Under the pieces are notes generated by a model. The model was not told where the DNA came from. It saw only the letters and a program-made list of their open reading frames with translations, and did not search any database. Of a stretch of 64,000 nucleotides of DNA, positions 7,005 through 17,327 are shown piece after piece (position 1 is the stretch's first letter; the number at the start of each line of letters is the position of its first letter). Source of the DNA: an uncultured Alphaproteobacteria bacterium (lineage in GTDB: Bacteria; Pseudomonadota; Alphaproteobacteria; Puniceispirillales; Puniceispirillaceae); NCBI GenBank assembly GCA_913042065.1, contig CAJWKB010000001.1, positions 1 to 64,000 on the forward strand. The letters run 5' to 3'. Made by a program: the position numbers and the translations under genes.

Positions 7005-10000
7005 ATGCGCTTTGAAAGACGGTTCACAACAGCCGGGCAAGACCCCTATTCCACCATTAAATTTCGTCCGGCTACAAGTGAAATCCGAAACCCGGATGGA
7101 ACCGTGGTATTCAAGGCAGAAAATGTTGAGGTTCCTGAACAGTTCTCGCAAGTCGCAACTGACATTCTAGCGCAAAAGTATTTTCGCAAGGCCGGTGTGC
7201 CTCGCGTTCTGAGGCGCGTCGAAGAAACCGCAGTGCCGTCATGGCTTTGGCGTTCGGTTCCGGATACAAAGGCGCTTGATGACTTACCTGAGGAGCAACG
7301 TTATGTCGGAGAGACATCAGCCAAACAGGTTTTTAATAGGCTAGCTGGCACGTGGACCTACTGGGGCTGGAAGGGCGGCTATTTTACCAGCGAAACGGAT
7401 GCATCCACCTATTATGATGAAATGTGTTACATGCTGGCAATGCAGATGGCAGCTCCCAATTCTCCGCAATGGTTCAACACTGGCATGCATTGGGCCTACG
7501 GTATTGATGGACCAAGTCAAGGGCATCATTATGTCGATTTCAAGACAGGTAAGCTGACTAAATCTAGCAGCGCCTACGAGCATCCGCAGCCGCACGCCTG
7601 CTTTATTCAATCGGTGAGCGATGATCTAGTGAATGATGGTGGCATAATGGACTTGTGGGTGCGTGAGGCACGTTTGTTTAAATATGGGTCGGGCACTGGA
7701 ACTAATTTCAGTTGCCTTCGCGGTGGCGGCGAGAGCCTATCTGGTGGTGGTAAATCATCCGGCTTAATGAGCTTCCTACGTATTGGTGATCGCGCCGCAG
7801 GCGCGATCAAGTCTGGTGGCACCACACGGCGAGCAGCGAAAATGGTTACAGTCGACATTGACCACCCCGACATTGAGGAATATGTCGACTGGAAAGTCGT
7901 TGAAGAACAAAAAGTTGCCGCCCTGGTAGCCGGATCAAAACTGGCTCAAAAACATATGACAGAAGTGATGGCAGCCTGCCAGATCACTAGTGATTTGGAA
8001 GGCAATGAGCGATTTGACCCGCGTGCTAATAAAGCATTAAAGAAGGCAATCTTGGCAGCCCGTAAGGCGATGATCCCAGAGAATTACGTCCAGAGGGTTA
8101 TTCAGTTTGCCCAGCAAGGTTATTCCGAGATCGAGTTCAAGACCTACGATACAGATTGGGACTCCGAGGCATATCTCACCGTTGCTGGACAAAACTCCAA
8201 TAATTCGGTTCGGGTTAGTAACGAATTTTTGCAAGCAGTTCTAGATCAGAGTGACTGGGACTTGATCAAGCGACGCGACAACAGCATTGCAAAGCGGATC
8301 AAGGCAGCTGATTTGTGGGAAAAAGTTGCCCATGCCGCCTGGGCTTGTGCAGACCCAGGGCTACAATATGACACCACAATCAACGAGTGGCACACATGTC
8401 CAGAAGGCGGACGGATCAACGCATCCAATCCCTGTTCAGAATATATGTTCCTCGACGACACAGCTTGTAACCTTGCGTCGTTGAACTTGATGCAATTCCG
8501 CCATAACGACGGCTCATTCAACATTCAAGCATTTGAACATTCGTGCCGATTCTGGACTTTGACGCTAGAGATTTCAGTGCTGATGGCGCAATTTCCCTCC
8601 AAGGAAATCGCCCAACTATCCTATGAATACCGAACGCTTGGTCTTGGTTTTGCTAACATTGGTGGGCTTTTAATGGCACAGGGCCATTCCTACGACAGCG
8701 ATGAGGGCCGCGCCATATGCGCCGCAATTACCGCGGTGATGACTGGGATCTCTTACGCTACCTCAGCTGAGATTGCCAGTGAAGTGGGTGCTTTTCCGAA
8801 GTATAAGAAAAACAAAAAACATATGCTACGGGTAATGAAGAACCATCGGTTGGCAGCGCATGGCAAGGCGACGGGCTACAAGGGGCTTAGCATCCTTCCT
8901 GTGCCACTTGATGCTGATTCATGCACCGATACCGATCTTGTTGCCGCTGCGCAGGCGGCCTGGGACAAGGCCGTGAGCCTAGGTGAGGCTCATGGCTACC
9001 GCAATGCGCAGGCAACCGTGATTGCTCCAACGGGAACAATCGGGCTTGTGATGGATTGTGACACCACTGGGATTGAACCCGATTTTGCTATTGTTAAATT
9101 CAAAAAACTCGCTGGCGGTGGCTATTTTAAGATCATTAATCGAGTGGTCCCCGAAGCCCTAGCCAATATGGGCTACAACCAGGAGCAGATTGACGACATT
9201 ATTAAATATGCGGTTGGCACCGGCAGCCTGAAAAACTGTCAATCGATCTCGGTAAGTGCCTTAAAAGATAAGGGCTTTGGTGATAGCGAGCTTGCCAAGC
9301 TTGAAACGGCGTTGGAAAGCGCCTTTGACGTCAAATTCGCTTTCAACAGGTTCACACTCGGTAATGATTTCTGCAGAAACATCCTCGGTTTCACGGATGC
9401 CCAACTGGAAGATTTCAGTTTCAATATGCTCGACGCACTCGGCTTTGACAAGGATGCAATCGAAGCGGCCAACATTCACGTTTGTGGATCGATGACGCTG
9501 GAGGGCGCACCGCATCTCAAGGATGAGCATCTGCCTGTGTTTGACTGTGCGAATGTTTGTGGCCGGCTTGGCAAACGGTTTCTGTCGGTTGATAGCCACA
9601 TCACCATGATGGCAGCTGCACAGCCCTTCATTTCGGGCGCAATCTCTAAAACCATCAATATGCCGAACAGCGCCACCGTTGCAGAATGCGGCCAAGCGTA
9701 TATGTCTTCATGGAGGCTTGGCCTGAAAGCCAACGCCCTCTACCGTGATGGCTCAAAACTCAGCCAACCGCTTTCTTCTGGTCTTGTCGAGGATATTGAC
9801 GAGGATGAAAACGCTGCAGAGGCGTTGAACACGCCAGTTGCAGCGGCGGCACCGCAGGTTATCGAAAAAGTGGTCGAGCGTATTGTCCGGGCAGAACGTG
9901 AGAAGCTACCACAGCGTCGTAAGGGCTATACGCAAAAGGCAACGGTTGGTGGCCACAAAGTCTATCTGCGGACTGGTGAATATGAGGACGGCCGCATTGG

Positions 10001-10652
10001 CGAGGTCTTCATTGACATGCATAAAGAAGGTGCGGCGTTCCGCTCACTGATGAATAATTTTGCGATCGCAGTGTCAATTGGCCTGCAGTATGGTGTGCCA
10101 CTCGAAGAATTTGTCGAAGCCTACACATTCACCCGATTCGAACCGCAAGGGATTGTGACCGGCAACGATGCAATCAAGATGTCAACGTCCATTCTCGATT
10201 ACACCTTTCGAGAGCTAGCGATCTCATATCTTGACAGGCACGATTTGGGTCATGTCGATCTGGATGACTTAGAAGTTACGACTACTGGGTCGGGCGACAA
10301 CCAGTCCGATCTCGTGAACAAAGCGACTAGTCGCGGCTTCATTCGCAAACAGGGATTAGTTGTTTATTCAAATGACAGTGGTACCGCAACCGCTCTTGCG
10401 CAGGATAATGGCCTCGCAGCAGTAACCGAGCCATTGTCAAAACCCGCACCGGCGGTAGCCAGCGCCACATCTAACGTCAGCGCCGCTAATGGTGGCGGCA
10501 CTGCCAAAAATGAAACGGCAACACGCGTCAGACAAGCCCGTATGCAGGGCTATGAAGGCGAAGCCTGTCCAGAATGTCAGAATTTCACCCTTGTGCGCAA
10601 TGGTACCTGTTTGAAATGCAATACCTGTGGTAGCACAACAGGGTGCAGCTGA
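7005..10652 (+). CDS. nrdJ: adenosylcobalamin-dependent class II ribonucleotide reductase
   Basis: 1215 residues. Reduces ribonucleotides to deoxyribonucleotides using a 5'-deoxyadenosyl radical from coenzyme B12. The catalytic core carries NPCSE (475-479) with a substrate-site cysteine, [11 protein letters not shown] just after it, and the radical-site region [13 protein letters not shown]-terminal extension ends in a cysteine-rich redox/zinc tail with [12 protein letters not shown] and a final GCS. A typical Asp/Glu/Ala-rich linker lies near residues 930-960. AGAGGA lies 9 bases before the ATG. No other reductase is seen in the window. Use of class II makes the cell dependent on cobalamin, which fits the corrinoid methyltransfer genes at 55-60 kb. 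Confidence 0.97.
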   Translation: MRFERRFTTAGQDPYSTIKFRPATSEIRNPDGTVVFKAENVEVPEQFSQVATDILAQKYFRKAGVPRVLRRVEETAVPSWLWRSVPDTKALDDLPEEQRYVGETSAKQVFNRLAGTWTYWGWKGGYFTSETDASTYYDEMCYMLAMQMAAPNSPQWFNTGMHWAYGIDGPSQGHHYVDFKTGKLTKSSSAYEHPQPHACFIQSVSDDLVNDGGIMDLWVREARLFKYGSGTGTNFSCLRGGGESLSGGGKSSGLMSFLRIGDRAAGAIKSGGTTRRAAKMVTVDIDHPDIEEYVDWKVVEEQKVAALVAGSKLAQKHMTEVMAACQITSDLEGNERFDPRANKALKKAILAARKAMIPENYVQRVIQFAQQGYSEIEFKTYDTDWDSEAYLTVAGQNSNNSVRVSNEFLQAVLDQSDWDLIKRRDNSIAKRIKAADLWEKVAHAAWACADPGLQYDTTINEWHTCPEGGRINASNPCSEYMFLDDTACNLASLNLMQFRHNDGSFNIQAFEHSCRFWTLTLEISVLMAQFPSKEIAQLSYEYRTLGLGFANIGGLLMAQGHSYDSDEGRAICAAITAVMTGISYATSAEIASEVGAFPKYKKNKKHMLRVMKNHRLAAHGKATGYKGLSILPVPLDADSCTDTDLVAAAQAAWDKAVSLGEAHGYRNAQATVIAPTGTIGLVMDCDTTGIEPDFAIVKFKKLAGGGYFKIINRVVPEALANMGYNQEQIDDIIKYAVGTGSLKNCQSISVSALKDKGFGDSELAKLETALESAFDVKFAFNRFTLGNDFCRNILGFTDAQLEDFSFNMLDALGFDKDAIEAANIHVCGSMTLEGAPHLKDEHLPVFDCANVCGRLGKRFLSVDSHITMMAAAQPFISGAISKTINMPNSATVAECGQAYMSSWRLGLKANALYRDGSKLSQPLSSGLVEDIDEDENAAEALNTPVAAAAPQVIEKVVERIVRAEREKLPQRRKGYTQKATVGGHKVYLRTGEYEDGRIGEVFIDMHKEGAAFRSLMNNFAIAVSIGLQYGVPLEEFVEAYTFTRFEPQGIVTGNDAIKMSTSILDYTFRELAISYLDRHDLGHVDLDDLEVTTTGSGDNQSDLVNKATSRGFIRKQGLVVYSNDSGTATALAQDNGLAAVTEPLSKPAPAVASATSNVSAANGGGTAKNETATRVRQARMQGYEGEACPECQNFTLVRNGTCLKCNTCGSTTGCS

Positions 10653-10682
10653 GCTCTCCCTGCAGAGCAACCTGCAGAACTG

Positions 10683-10710
10683 GCCCCGTACCTTGGTACG
10701 GGGCTTTTTT
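10683..10710 (+). terminator. rho-independent terminator of nrdJ
   Basis: GCCCCGTACC (10683-10692) pairs perfectly with GGTACGGGGC (10695-10704) and is followed by six T residues, 31 bases after the nrdJ stop. Confidence 0.93.
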
Positions 10711-10833
10711 CTGGCACCCGGAGGGATATATAGAACGTGATTTTGCTTGTCCCTTAACGGCAGGTGTGTAAGCGTCCTCATATCAATTTAGACCATCACT
10801 GCCCTATGTGGCAGGTCAATTCAGGAGGCTATA

Positions 10834-11298
10834 ATGAGCAAAGTCGAAGCAAAATTGAATGACATGGGAATCGCCGTTCCCAGTGCACCGGCACCTGCGG
10901 CCAATTATGTGCCTTTTGTAACCTCCGGCAATCTTGTGTTCATTTCCGGTCAGGTTCCCTTCGTCGACGGAAAACTTCAGATCACCGGTAAAATTGGTGA
11001 CAACGCGACGATCGAGGATGGGCAGGCACAGGCCCGCATCTGTGCGATCAATCTGATTGCCCAGTTGAAAGTCGCCTGTGGCGGTGATCTTGACCGTGTG
11101 AAGCGCGTTGTAAAGCTAGGTGCCTTCGTATGCTCGGCAGATGATTTCAACGGACAGCCTAGCGTTGTCAACGGTGCGTCCGACCTCATGGTTGAGGTCT
11201 TTGGCGAGGCGGGCCGGCATGCCCGGTTTGCTGTTGGAACAAACGCGTTGCCCCTCGGCTGCCTTGTCGAGATTGATGGAATTTTCGAAATCGAATAG
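10834..11298 (+). CDS. RidA/YjgF-family protein
   Basis: 154 residues of the RidA (YjgF/YER057c/UK114) superfamily, in the longer subgroup with the core FISGQVPFVDGK and the C-terminal block AVGTNALPLGCLVEIDG. RidA proper hydrolyses reactive enamines and imines from PLP enzymes. Members of this longer subgroup are poorly characterised and often lack the RidA catalytic arginine, so enamine deaminase activity should not be assumed. CAGGAGG sits 7 bases upstream of the ATG. It is separated from nrdJ by a strong terminator, so it is probably expressed independently. Confidence 0.88.
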   Translation: MSKVEAKLNDMGIAVPSAPAPAANYVPFVTSGNLVFISGQVPFVDGKLQITGKIGDNATIEDGQAQARICAINLIAQLKVACGGDLDRVKRVVKLGAFVCSADDFNGQPSVVNGASDLMVEVFGEAGRHARFAVGTNALPLGCLVEIDGIFEIE

Positions 11299-11381
11299 GG
11301 CATCATAATCTCACTGGCGTACATCGCGAAAAATCAACCAACCTCTTGCGGAGCGGGTTTTTCATCGCCATCTGATCCCTC

Positions 11382-12551
11382 ATGGATGGTGACAATTTTT
11401 CTCTTGAGTTATGCGATGACATCAGCCGCTTCACCGCCGCTGAATGGGACAGCATTGCCGGAACCCAAAACCCGTTTGTCTGCCACGCCTTTCTAGCAGC
11501 ACTTGAGGCTGGCAAGGCGGTCGGAGGCGACACCGGCTGGGAACCGTTACATTTTATCATGCGTGATGATAGTGGCAAGCTAGTCGCAGCGATGCCACAT
11601 TACCTCAAGCAACATTCTTACGGTGAATATATTTTCGATCACAACTGGGCCAACGGCTTCACGCGTGCCGGCGGACAATATTACCCTAAAATGTTAGCCG
11701 CTATTCCCTTTACGCCGGCGACAGGACCACGCCTACTGACCGGCACTGCAACGGGTATGCGACGCAAACAGCTTATCCGAAGATTGGCAAATGGAATGGA
11801 GCAATATGCTAGCGAGCAGCAGCTATCCTCGGCGCATATCAATTTTCTACCTAGTGAGGATGCTGACACACTCGCCGATGAAGGCTGGCTGCGGCGTCAC
11901 TCAATTCAGTTTCACTGGCACAATGACGGGTATCACTCTTTTAATGATTTTTTGGCTAGCCTATCTTCTCGCAAACGCAAAAACATCCGCAAGGAGCGAC
12001 AATCTCTTGTCGATGCCGGGGTGCGGATGCTTCGACTAAACGGCTCGGCAATCAAAAGCCACCACATAGATGATTTTTACCGTTTTTACATGTCCACCAT
12101 TGACCGTAAATGGGGTGGCGCCTATCTCACCCGAGAGTTTTTTGAGATTCTCAATACCAACATGACCGACCGGATGCTGCTAATTATGGCCGAATATCAG
12201 GGCGACATCATCGGAGGAGCGCTTAATTTTATCGGTGACAGCACGCTGTATGGCCGTAATTGGGGGTCCGACCTAGACATCCCTAACCTACATTTTGAGG
12301 CATGCTACTATCAAGCAATCGACTACGCCATCGAGAATAGGCTGTCATCTGTCGAGGCTGGCGCACAAGGATTTCACAAGGTCCAGCGAGGTTACCTACC
12401 TGTAAAAACCTGGTCAGTGCACTGGATTGCGCATACTGGCTTCAGAGAAGCTATTGCCCGATTTCTTGAGGCTGAGGAACGCGGCATTAATCAAGAAGCA
12501 AACTACATCACCATGGCTAGCCCGTTCAAACGCGGCAGCACAACAGATTGA
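11382..12551 (+). CDS. FemAB-like GNAT-fold protein (DUF482)
   Basis: 389 residues of the DUF482 / 'peptidogalycan biosynthesis' family, related to FemAB aminoacyltransferases with tandem GNAT folds. Recognisable blocks are QNPFVCHAFLAALE near the N-terminus, FDHNWANGF, SSRKRKNIRKER near residue 200, and VEAGAQGFHKVQRGY near residue 330. Proteobacterial members are widespread but their substrate is unknown; a peptidoglycan role is only inferred from the FemAB likeness. It is convergent with clpA, with 13 bases between the two stops. Confidence 0.85.
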   Translation: MDGDNFSLELCDDISRFTAAEWDSIAGTQNPFVCHAFLAALEAGKAVGGDTGWEPLHFIMRDDSGKLVAAMPHYLKQHSYGEYIFDHNWANGFTRAGGQYYPKMLAAIPFTPATGPRLLTGTATGMRRKQLIRRLANGMEQYASEQQLSSAHINFLPSEDADTLADEGWLRRHSIQFHWHNDGYHSFNDFLASLSSRKRKNIRKERQSLVDAGVRMLRLNGSAIKSHHIDDFYRFYMSTIDRKWGGAYLTREFFEILNTNMTDRMLLIMAEYQGDIIGGALNFIGDSTLYGRNWGSDLDIPNLHFEACYYQAIDYAIENRLSSVEAGAQGFHKVQRGYLPVKTWSVHWIAHTGFREAIARFLEAEERGINQEANYITMASPFKRGSTTD

Positions 12552-12564
12552 AGGCCTGGTCAGT

Positions 12565-14856
12565 TTAGCCCCGCTCAGGGGCAGGTAGCGCGGTACGCTT
12601 GCCGGGAAGAGCCTTTTGCGGTGGCGTTTTTACAGTCACAACGAGCGCATCATCCTCAACATCAACTAGCGCAAGGCCACCGCCGGCTAAAGCGCCAAAG
12701 AGCAACTGGTCGGCAAGCGGCTTTTTAATATATTCTTGCACGACACGCGTCAGCGGGCGAGCGCCGTAATTGCGGTCGTAGCCGCGCTTTGCCAGCCACT
12801 CGCGCGCCGCTTCGCTCAATTCAATCTCGACATTGCGCTCGGCCAGTTGCGCGTCAAGCTGCATAATGAATTTATCAACAACGAGGCGGATCACTTCATT
12901 ATCTAGTGGTGCAAACGGGATGATCGCATCAAGCCGATTGCGAAATTCAGGGCTGAACAGCTTTTCGATAGCCTCAACATCAGCGCCATCATTAGTTTCA
13001 CGATTAAAACCGATTGCCTTTTTTGAGAGTTCCTGCGCTCCCGCATTGGTTGTCATGATCAAAATGACATTCCGGAAATCGACCGCTTTGCCATTATTAT
13101 CTGTCAACTTTCCATGGTCCATGATCTGCAGCAGAATATTAAAAAGGTCAGGATGCGCCTTCTCAATCTCGTCAAGCAACAAAACCGCATGCGGCGTCTG
13201 ATCAACCGCGTCGGTGAGCAGCCCACCCTGATCAAAGCCGACGTAGCCGGGAGGCGCCCCAATCAGGCGTGAAACCGTATGGCGTTCCATATATTCAGAC
13301 ATATCATATCGCAACAGCTTGATGCCAAGTGCCTCGGCTAGTTGTCGGGCAACTTCTGTCTTGCCAACTCCGGTTGGCCCAGAAAATAGATAATTACCAA
13401 CCGGCTTTTCAGGCTCACGTAGCCCAGCACGTGACAATTTGATTGCAGAAGCCAGAGCACTAATAGCGGTATTCTGGCCGAAGACTAGCCGTTGCAGATC
13501 GCCTTCAAGTGACGCGAGAACTGCCTTGTCATCTCGGGTAACATGTTTTGAAGGAATGCGAGCCATTGTCGCAACGGTAGCCTCAATTTCACGCTGCCCA
13601 ATAGTTTGTTTGCGGCGCGATTTTGGCAATAGATTCTGCGCCGCAGCTGCCTCATCAATGACGTCGATCGCCTTGTCCGGTAGTTTGCGATCATTTATGT
13701 ATCGGGCCGACAGATCAACGGCCACCTTTAGCGCCGCTCCGGTAAAACGTACCTTATGATGATCCTCATAACGGCTCTTTAAACCATTTAATATTTTAAT
13801 AGTATCAGCAATCGTTGGCTCATTGACATCTATTTTTTGAAACCGGCGCACCAGCGCACGATCCTTTTCAAAATGCCCGCGATATTCCTTGTAGGTGGTT
13901 GAACCGATACAGCGCAAAGTGCCTTCCTGAAGTGCAGGCTTCAGGAGGTTGGAGGCATCCATAGCCCCCCCCGAGGTCGCGCCTGCGCCAATTACCGTAT
14001 GGATTTCGTCGATAAACAAAATAGCATTTTCATCCTCCGAGACCGCCCTCATCACCGCTTTGAGCCGTTCCTCGAAATCACCACGGTAACGCGTGCCGGC
14101 AAGGAGCTGGCCCATATCAAGCGAATAGATAACCGCGTTTGTGAGAACATCAGGCACCTCTCCGTTATGGATGCGAAGCGCCAACCCTTCGGCGATGGCG
14201 GTCTTACCAACACCCGGATCGCCAACATAAAGCGGGTTGTTCTTAGTGCGACGACACAGTACTTGGATAGTACGGTCAAGTTCGCGGTCACGGCCGATCA
14301 AGGGGTCGATCCGGCCAGCGGATGCTTTAGCGATCAAATCAACCGCATATTGGCTAAGCGGATCATTGCCCTCGGTGGTTTCGGTATCGGCATCAACCTG
14401 CTCCTCGGCGCCGCGGCCGATGTTGCCATCGCTGCCGTGGCTGATGTAAGAAACGGCGTCAAGCCGTGTCATGTTCAGTGATTTGAGGAACCAGACGGCG
14501 TGGCTCTCACGCTCGGAAAAAATCGAGACAAGGACGTTAGCTCCTGTTGCCACCTCTCGGCCTGAAGATTGGGTGTGGATAATCGCACGCTGAATGACGC
14601 GCTGGAAACTTGCTGTTGGTTGCACATCCAGATTGTCACTTTGGTTAACAATGGACGCAAGTTCGGTTTCGATATAATCTGTCAGGCGGGTCCGCAGCTC
14701 TTGGATGTCAACCTTACACGCGGAGAGAACTTCAATAGCATCACTGTCCTCGGTTAACGCCAGAAGTAGATGTTCGAGTGTAGCAAATTCATGCGCTTTC
14801 GTCGTGGCCTCACCCATTGCCCGACGGAGAGTTTCCTCAAGTTCTCTTGACAACAT
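12565..14856 (-). CDS. clpA: ATP-dependent Clp protease ATPase subunit ClpA
   Basis: 763 residues. The N-terminal double Clp-N domain (1-145) is followed by two AAA+ modules. Module one has Walker A GDPGVGKT (212-219) and Walker B ILFIDEIH (277-284). Module two has Walker A GPTGVGKT (491-498), with the ClpP-docking loop AIGFN after it. ClpA unfolds substrates for ClpP, including N-end-rule proteins delivered by ClpS. It starts five bases after the clpS stop, so the two are co-transcribed. aat, which creates N-degrons, lies 8 kb away. Confidence 0.97.
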   Translation of the reverse strand: MLSRELEETLRRAMGEATTKAHEFATLEHLLLALTEDSDAIEVLSACKVDIQELRTRLTDYIETELASIVNQSDNLDVQPTASFQRVIQRAIIHTQSSGREVATGANVLVSIFSERESHAVWFLKSLNMTRLDAVSYISHGSDGNIGRGAEEQVDADTETTEGNDPLSQYAVDLIAKASAGRIDPLIGRDRELDRTIQVLCRRTKNNPLYVGDPGVGKTAIAEGLALRIHNGEVPDVLTNAVIYSLDMGQLLAGTRYRGDFEERLKAVMRAVSEDENAILFIDEIHTVIGAGATSGGAMDASNLLKPALQEGTLRCIGSTTYKEYRGHFEKDRALVRRFQKIDVNEPTIADTIKILNGLKSRYEDHHKVRFTGAALKVAVDLSARYINDRKLPDKAIDVIDEAAAAQNLLPKSRRKQTIGQREIEATVATMARIPSKHVTRDDKAVLASLEGDLQRLVFGQNTAISALASAIKLSRAGLREPEKPVGNYLFSGPTGVGKTEVARQLAEALGIKLLRYDMSEYMERHTVSRLIGAPPGYVGFDQGGLLTDAVDQTPHAVLLLDEIEKAHPDLFNILLQIMDHGKLTDNNGKAVDFRNVILIMTTNAGAQELSKKAIGFNRETNDGADVEAIEKLFSPEFRNRLDAIIPFAPLDNEVIRLVVDKFIMQLDAQLAERNVEIELSEAAREWLAKRGYDRNYGARPLTRVVQEYIKKPLADQLLFGALAGGGLALVDVEDDALVVTVKTPPQKALPGKRTALPAPERG

Positions 14857-14861
14857 GATCC

Positions 14862-15206
14862 CTATTCCTTTTCCAGTTGAAGTTGCAGCGGATGCTCATT
14901 CTGCCGAGCATATTCCATGACCTTAGTGGCCTTTGCCTCGGCAACTTCGTAGCTGTAGACACCGCATACACCTATACCACGCTGATGAACGTTCAGCATG
15001 ATGGCATTGGCCTGGCTATTTGTCAGGTTGAAAAAATGCTGCAGCACATGCACGACAAATTCCATCGGTGTATAGTCATCATTCATCATCAGAACTTTAT
15101 ACATAGACGGTTTTCTGGTTTTGGTGCGGCTGTCAAGAACCAACTGCGAATGACTACCACCATCACCCTCTTTTCGCTCTGCCCTAAGTCTATGCCTGTC
15201 CATCAT
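14862..15206 (-). CDS. clpS: ATP-dependent Clp protease adaptor ClpS
   Basis: About 114 residues. The core [21 protein letters not shown] contains the N-degron-binding Asn-Asp pair, followed by the [19 protein letters not shown] signature of ClpS. It recognises N-terminal Leu, Phe, Trp or Tyr and delivers the substrate to ClpA. The frame stays open to 15359, but the tandem ATGs at 15206/15203, after GTGAGAAG, give the normal ClpS length. The upstream part has no family resemblance. Confidence 0.94.
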   Translation of the reverse strand: MMDRHRLRAERKEGDGGSHSQLVLDSRTKTRKPSMYKVLMMNDDYTPMEFVVHVLQHFFNLTNSQANAIMLNVHQRGIGVCGVYSYEVAEAKATKVMEYARQNEHPLQLQLEKE

Positions 15207-15614
15207 CTTCTCACGGTCCGGTATACTACACTGCCCAAACTTAACTTCGCTAAACTTTTTTAGGGGACAGTTTTTCTCTGTTAATGCAGTGTCTAAAAAG
15301 TTGATCAAAAAAGCAATATTTCCGATAGTCGCACCGCTTCCGTGCGGAGTTAATCTCACCCCAATGATATGGCATTAAAATTGCTATGATAAAGAGTGGT
15401 TGAGGAAAAAAACGGACATGATTACGCGATTTGATCAAAAACACGAGAAATCCAGTGTCGATTGATGGATCAGGCTGCCATAATTACGATATCTCCGCCT
15501 CTTGTTGAAAGAGTGTCAAATGCGCTATGCTAATTTATCTATGAAGCTCACGTCTCGTTTCATTGCATGGAGTCTTGAACTTTGCGCATTTTGACCTGCC
15601 TCATCCATGACAGA
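15207..15614. other. intergenic region between clpS and the PBP gene
   Basis: About 400 bp between divergent genes. It is AT-rich and should hold both promoters. I see no convincing small gene, structured RNA or repeat. Confidence 0.5.
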
Positions 15615-16925
15615 ATGCGGCTAGAAAGCCCGCCTAAAAAAGAAGCATTGGGTACAATTCGAAAAATCTGTAGTTGTTTAGTGCCAATACTATCGGTGAT
15701 GGTGCTACTGAATGGTGGGATCAGTCACAGAGCTGAAGCGGCAAAATACGCCGCAGTAGTGATTGAGGAGGATAGTGGCAAGGTTCTATTCTCGCGTAGT
15801 GCTGATAGCCTTCGCTATCCAGCGTCCTTAACCAAAATCATGACGCTTTATCTGGTATTCGAAGAGCTGGCTTCAGGACGCCTGAGAATGGGAAGCCGAA
15901 TAAAGGTATCGCGTTTGGCAGCAGGACGCTCACCCTCGAAGCTTTATCTTAAGTCCGGTCAATCAATTACCGTAGAGAATGCCATTTATGCGCTAGTCAC
16001 AAAATCAGCCAATGACGTGGCCACGGCGATTGCCGAGCATCTGTCTGGCAGCGAGCGTCAATTCGCCAATCGTATGACTCGTAAAGCACGTGCGCTAGGC
16101 ATGTCGCGTACCACTTTTCGCAATGCCTCGGGCTTACCGCACAGCGCACAACGTAGCACAGCGAGGGACATGGCGCGCCTTGCGGTGGCAATGCGCCGTG
16201 ATTTTCCACAATTCTATGATTTCTTCAGCGCTAAGAGTTTTCGCTGGAAGGGCAAGAAATTCAAGAATCATAATAAACTGCTTTCAGCTTACAAGGGCAC
16301 AGATGGTATCAAAACAGGCTACATCAACGCCTCAGGTTTCAACCTTGTTGCGTCTGTTGAACGGCGGGGAGTGAGATTGGTTGGCGTGGTTTTTGGTGGT
16401 CGGACGGGACCGAGCCGTGACCGTCATATGATGCAGATTCTCGACGCCTCCTTCAAGCGAGCCAAACCCGCAGATATAGGAGCGCAGGTTGCGGCTATAC
16501 GGGTGCTGCCAAAACGTAAAACGATAACCCCGCCAGGAAAACTACCATTAGCACCTCCAGTCCGCCGCAAAGTCAGGGCCAATGTCGATGTCAGTGTCAC
16601 CGATGCTTCCACCTATCTTGATACTGAAACACGCACAGAGAGTGGTAACAACGACAGCTTTGAGTCTGTCTGGAGCGTACAGATCGGTAGCTTTGCTAAA
16701 CGTGCCAATGCGCATAAAGCAGCAGCACGTGCACGGCGTGTCGCTGACAATGTGCTTGGCCGGTCACCAGCGCGTCTGACATTAGTGACTCGTGGTAATC
16801 TGCCTCTTTGGCGGGTACGTTTCAACAATTTGGATGAGGATCAGGCGCGGTCCGCCTGCGCCGCCCTGTTTGCCAATGGACGGCCTTGTTTTGCTGTGCA
16901 GGAGCAACTCAACCGAGCTGGATAA
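15615..16925 (+). CDS. D-alanyl-D-alanine carboxypeptidase with SPOR domain
   Basis: 436 residues from the ATG at 15615. A TTG at 15582 would add 11, but the ATG gives a cleaner basic start to the signal peptide (hydrophobic core about 20-35, cleavage near AEA). The S11 peptidase domain has SLTK (71-74), SAN, and KTG in GIKTGY. A linker leads to a C-terminal SPOR domain (WSVQIGSFAKRANAHKAA), which binds denuded septal peptidoglycan. It trims the terminal D-Ala from periplasmic stem peptides, probably at the division site. This S11+SPOR fusion is common in alphaproteobacteria. Confidence 0.93.
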   Translation: MRLESPPKKEALGTIRKICSCLVPILSVMVLLNGGISHRAEAAKYAAVVIEEDSGKVLFSRSADSLRYPASLTKIMTLYLVFEELASGRLRMGSRIKVSRLAAGRSPSKLYLKSGQSITVENAIYALVTKSANDVATAIAEHLSGSERQFANRMTRKARALGMSRTTFRNASGLPHSAQRSTARDMARLAVAMRRDFPQFYDFFSAKSFRWKGKKFKNHNKLLSAYKGTDGIKTGYINASGFNLVASVERRGVRLVGVVFGGRTGPSRDRHMMQILDASFKRAKPADIGAQVAAIRVLPKRKTITPPGKLPLAPPVRRKVRANVDVSVTDASTYLDTETRTESGNNDSFESVWSVQIGSFAKRANAHKAAARARRVADNVLGRSPARLTLVTRGNLPLWRVRFNNLDEDQARSACAALFANGRPCFAVQEQLNRAG

Positions 16926-17327
16926 ATGTTGCCCTACAAGGTCTAGCCGAACTGACCCACCATTGTTAGATAGTTACTATTGCCCGGCATTCCCGCACTG
17001 ATTTTAGAAGCTTCGCGTTGCCCAGAGCAAACTGCCTCAACAAGTTAGGTTGGTGTCGCTGGTAGAACTTTAACGGTTGCACGCTTTGGCTGTGACAAAT
17101 CACGGTGCGCCAGCCAGGCGAAGGCAGTCATCACATTAACAGGACTAAATGTCGCGTAAGGGGGCAAGCACCGAAACTTTGCAAGCACCTTAAATAACGA
17201 GTGTCATGAAAAATTTGGCCTGCAGTTGATGCCATTTATTTGCGTTGAGTCATTTTGATCATAGCTCTTCTTATTTCATTGGCTTATTAAGTCAGTATAA
17301 GCAATGCGACCTGGAAAAAAGTTAAAA
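16926..17327. other. intergenic region between the PBP gene and dnaE2, with a possible gene remnant
   Basis: 402 bp between convergent genes. No hairpin with a T-tract was found for either. A minus-strand frame at 17045-17188 (47 codons from a GTG) reads like protein (SPVNVMTAFAWLAHRDLSQP) but is preceded by a stop and matches nothing I recognise; it could be a gene remnant. Confidence 0.4.
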
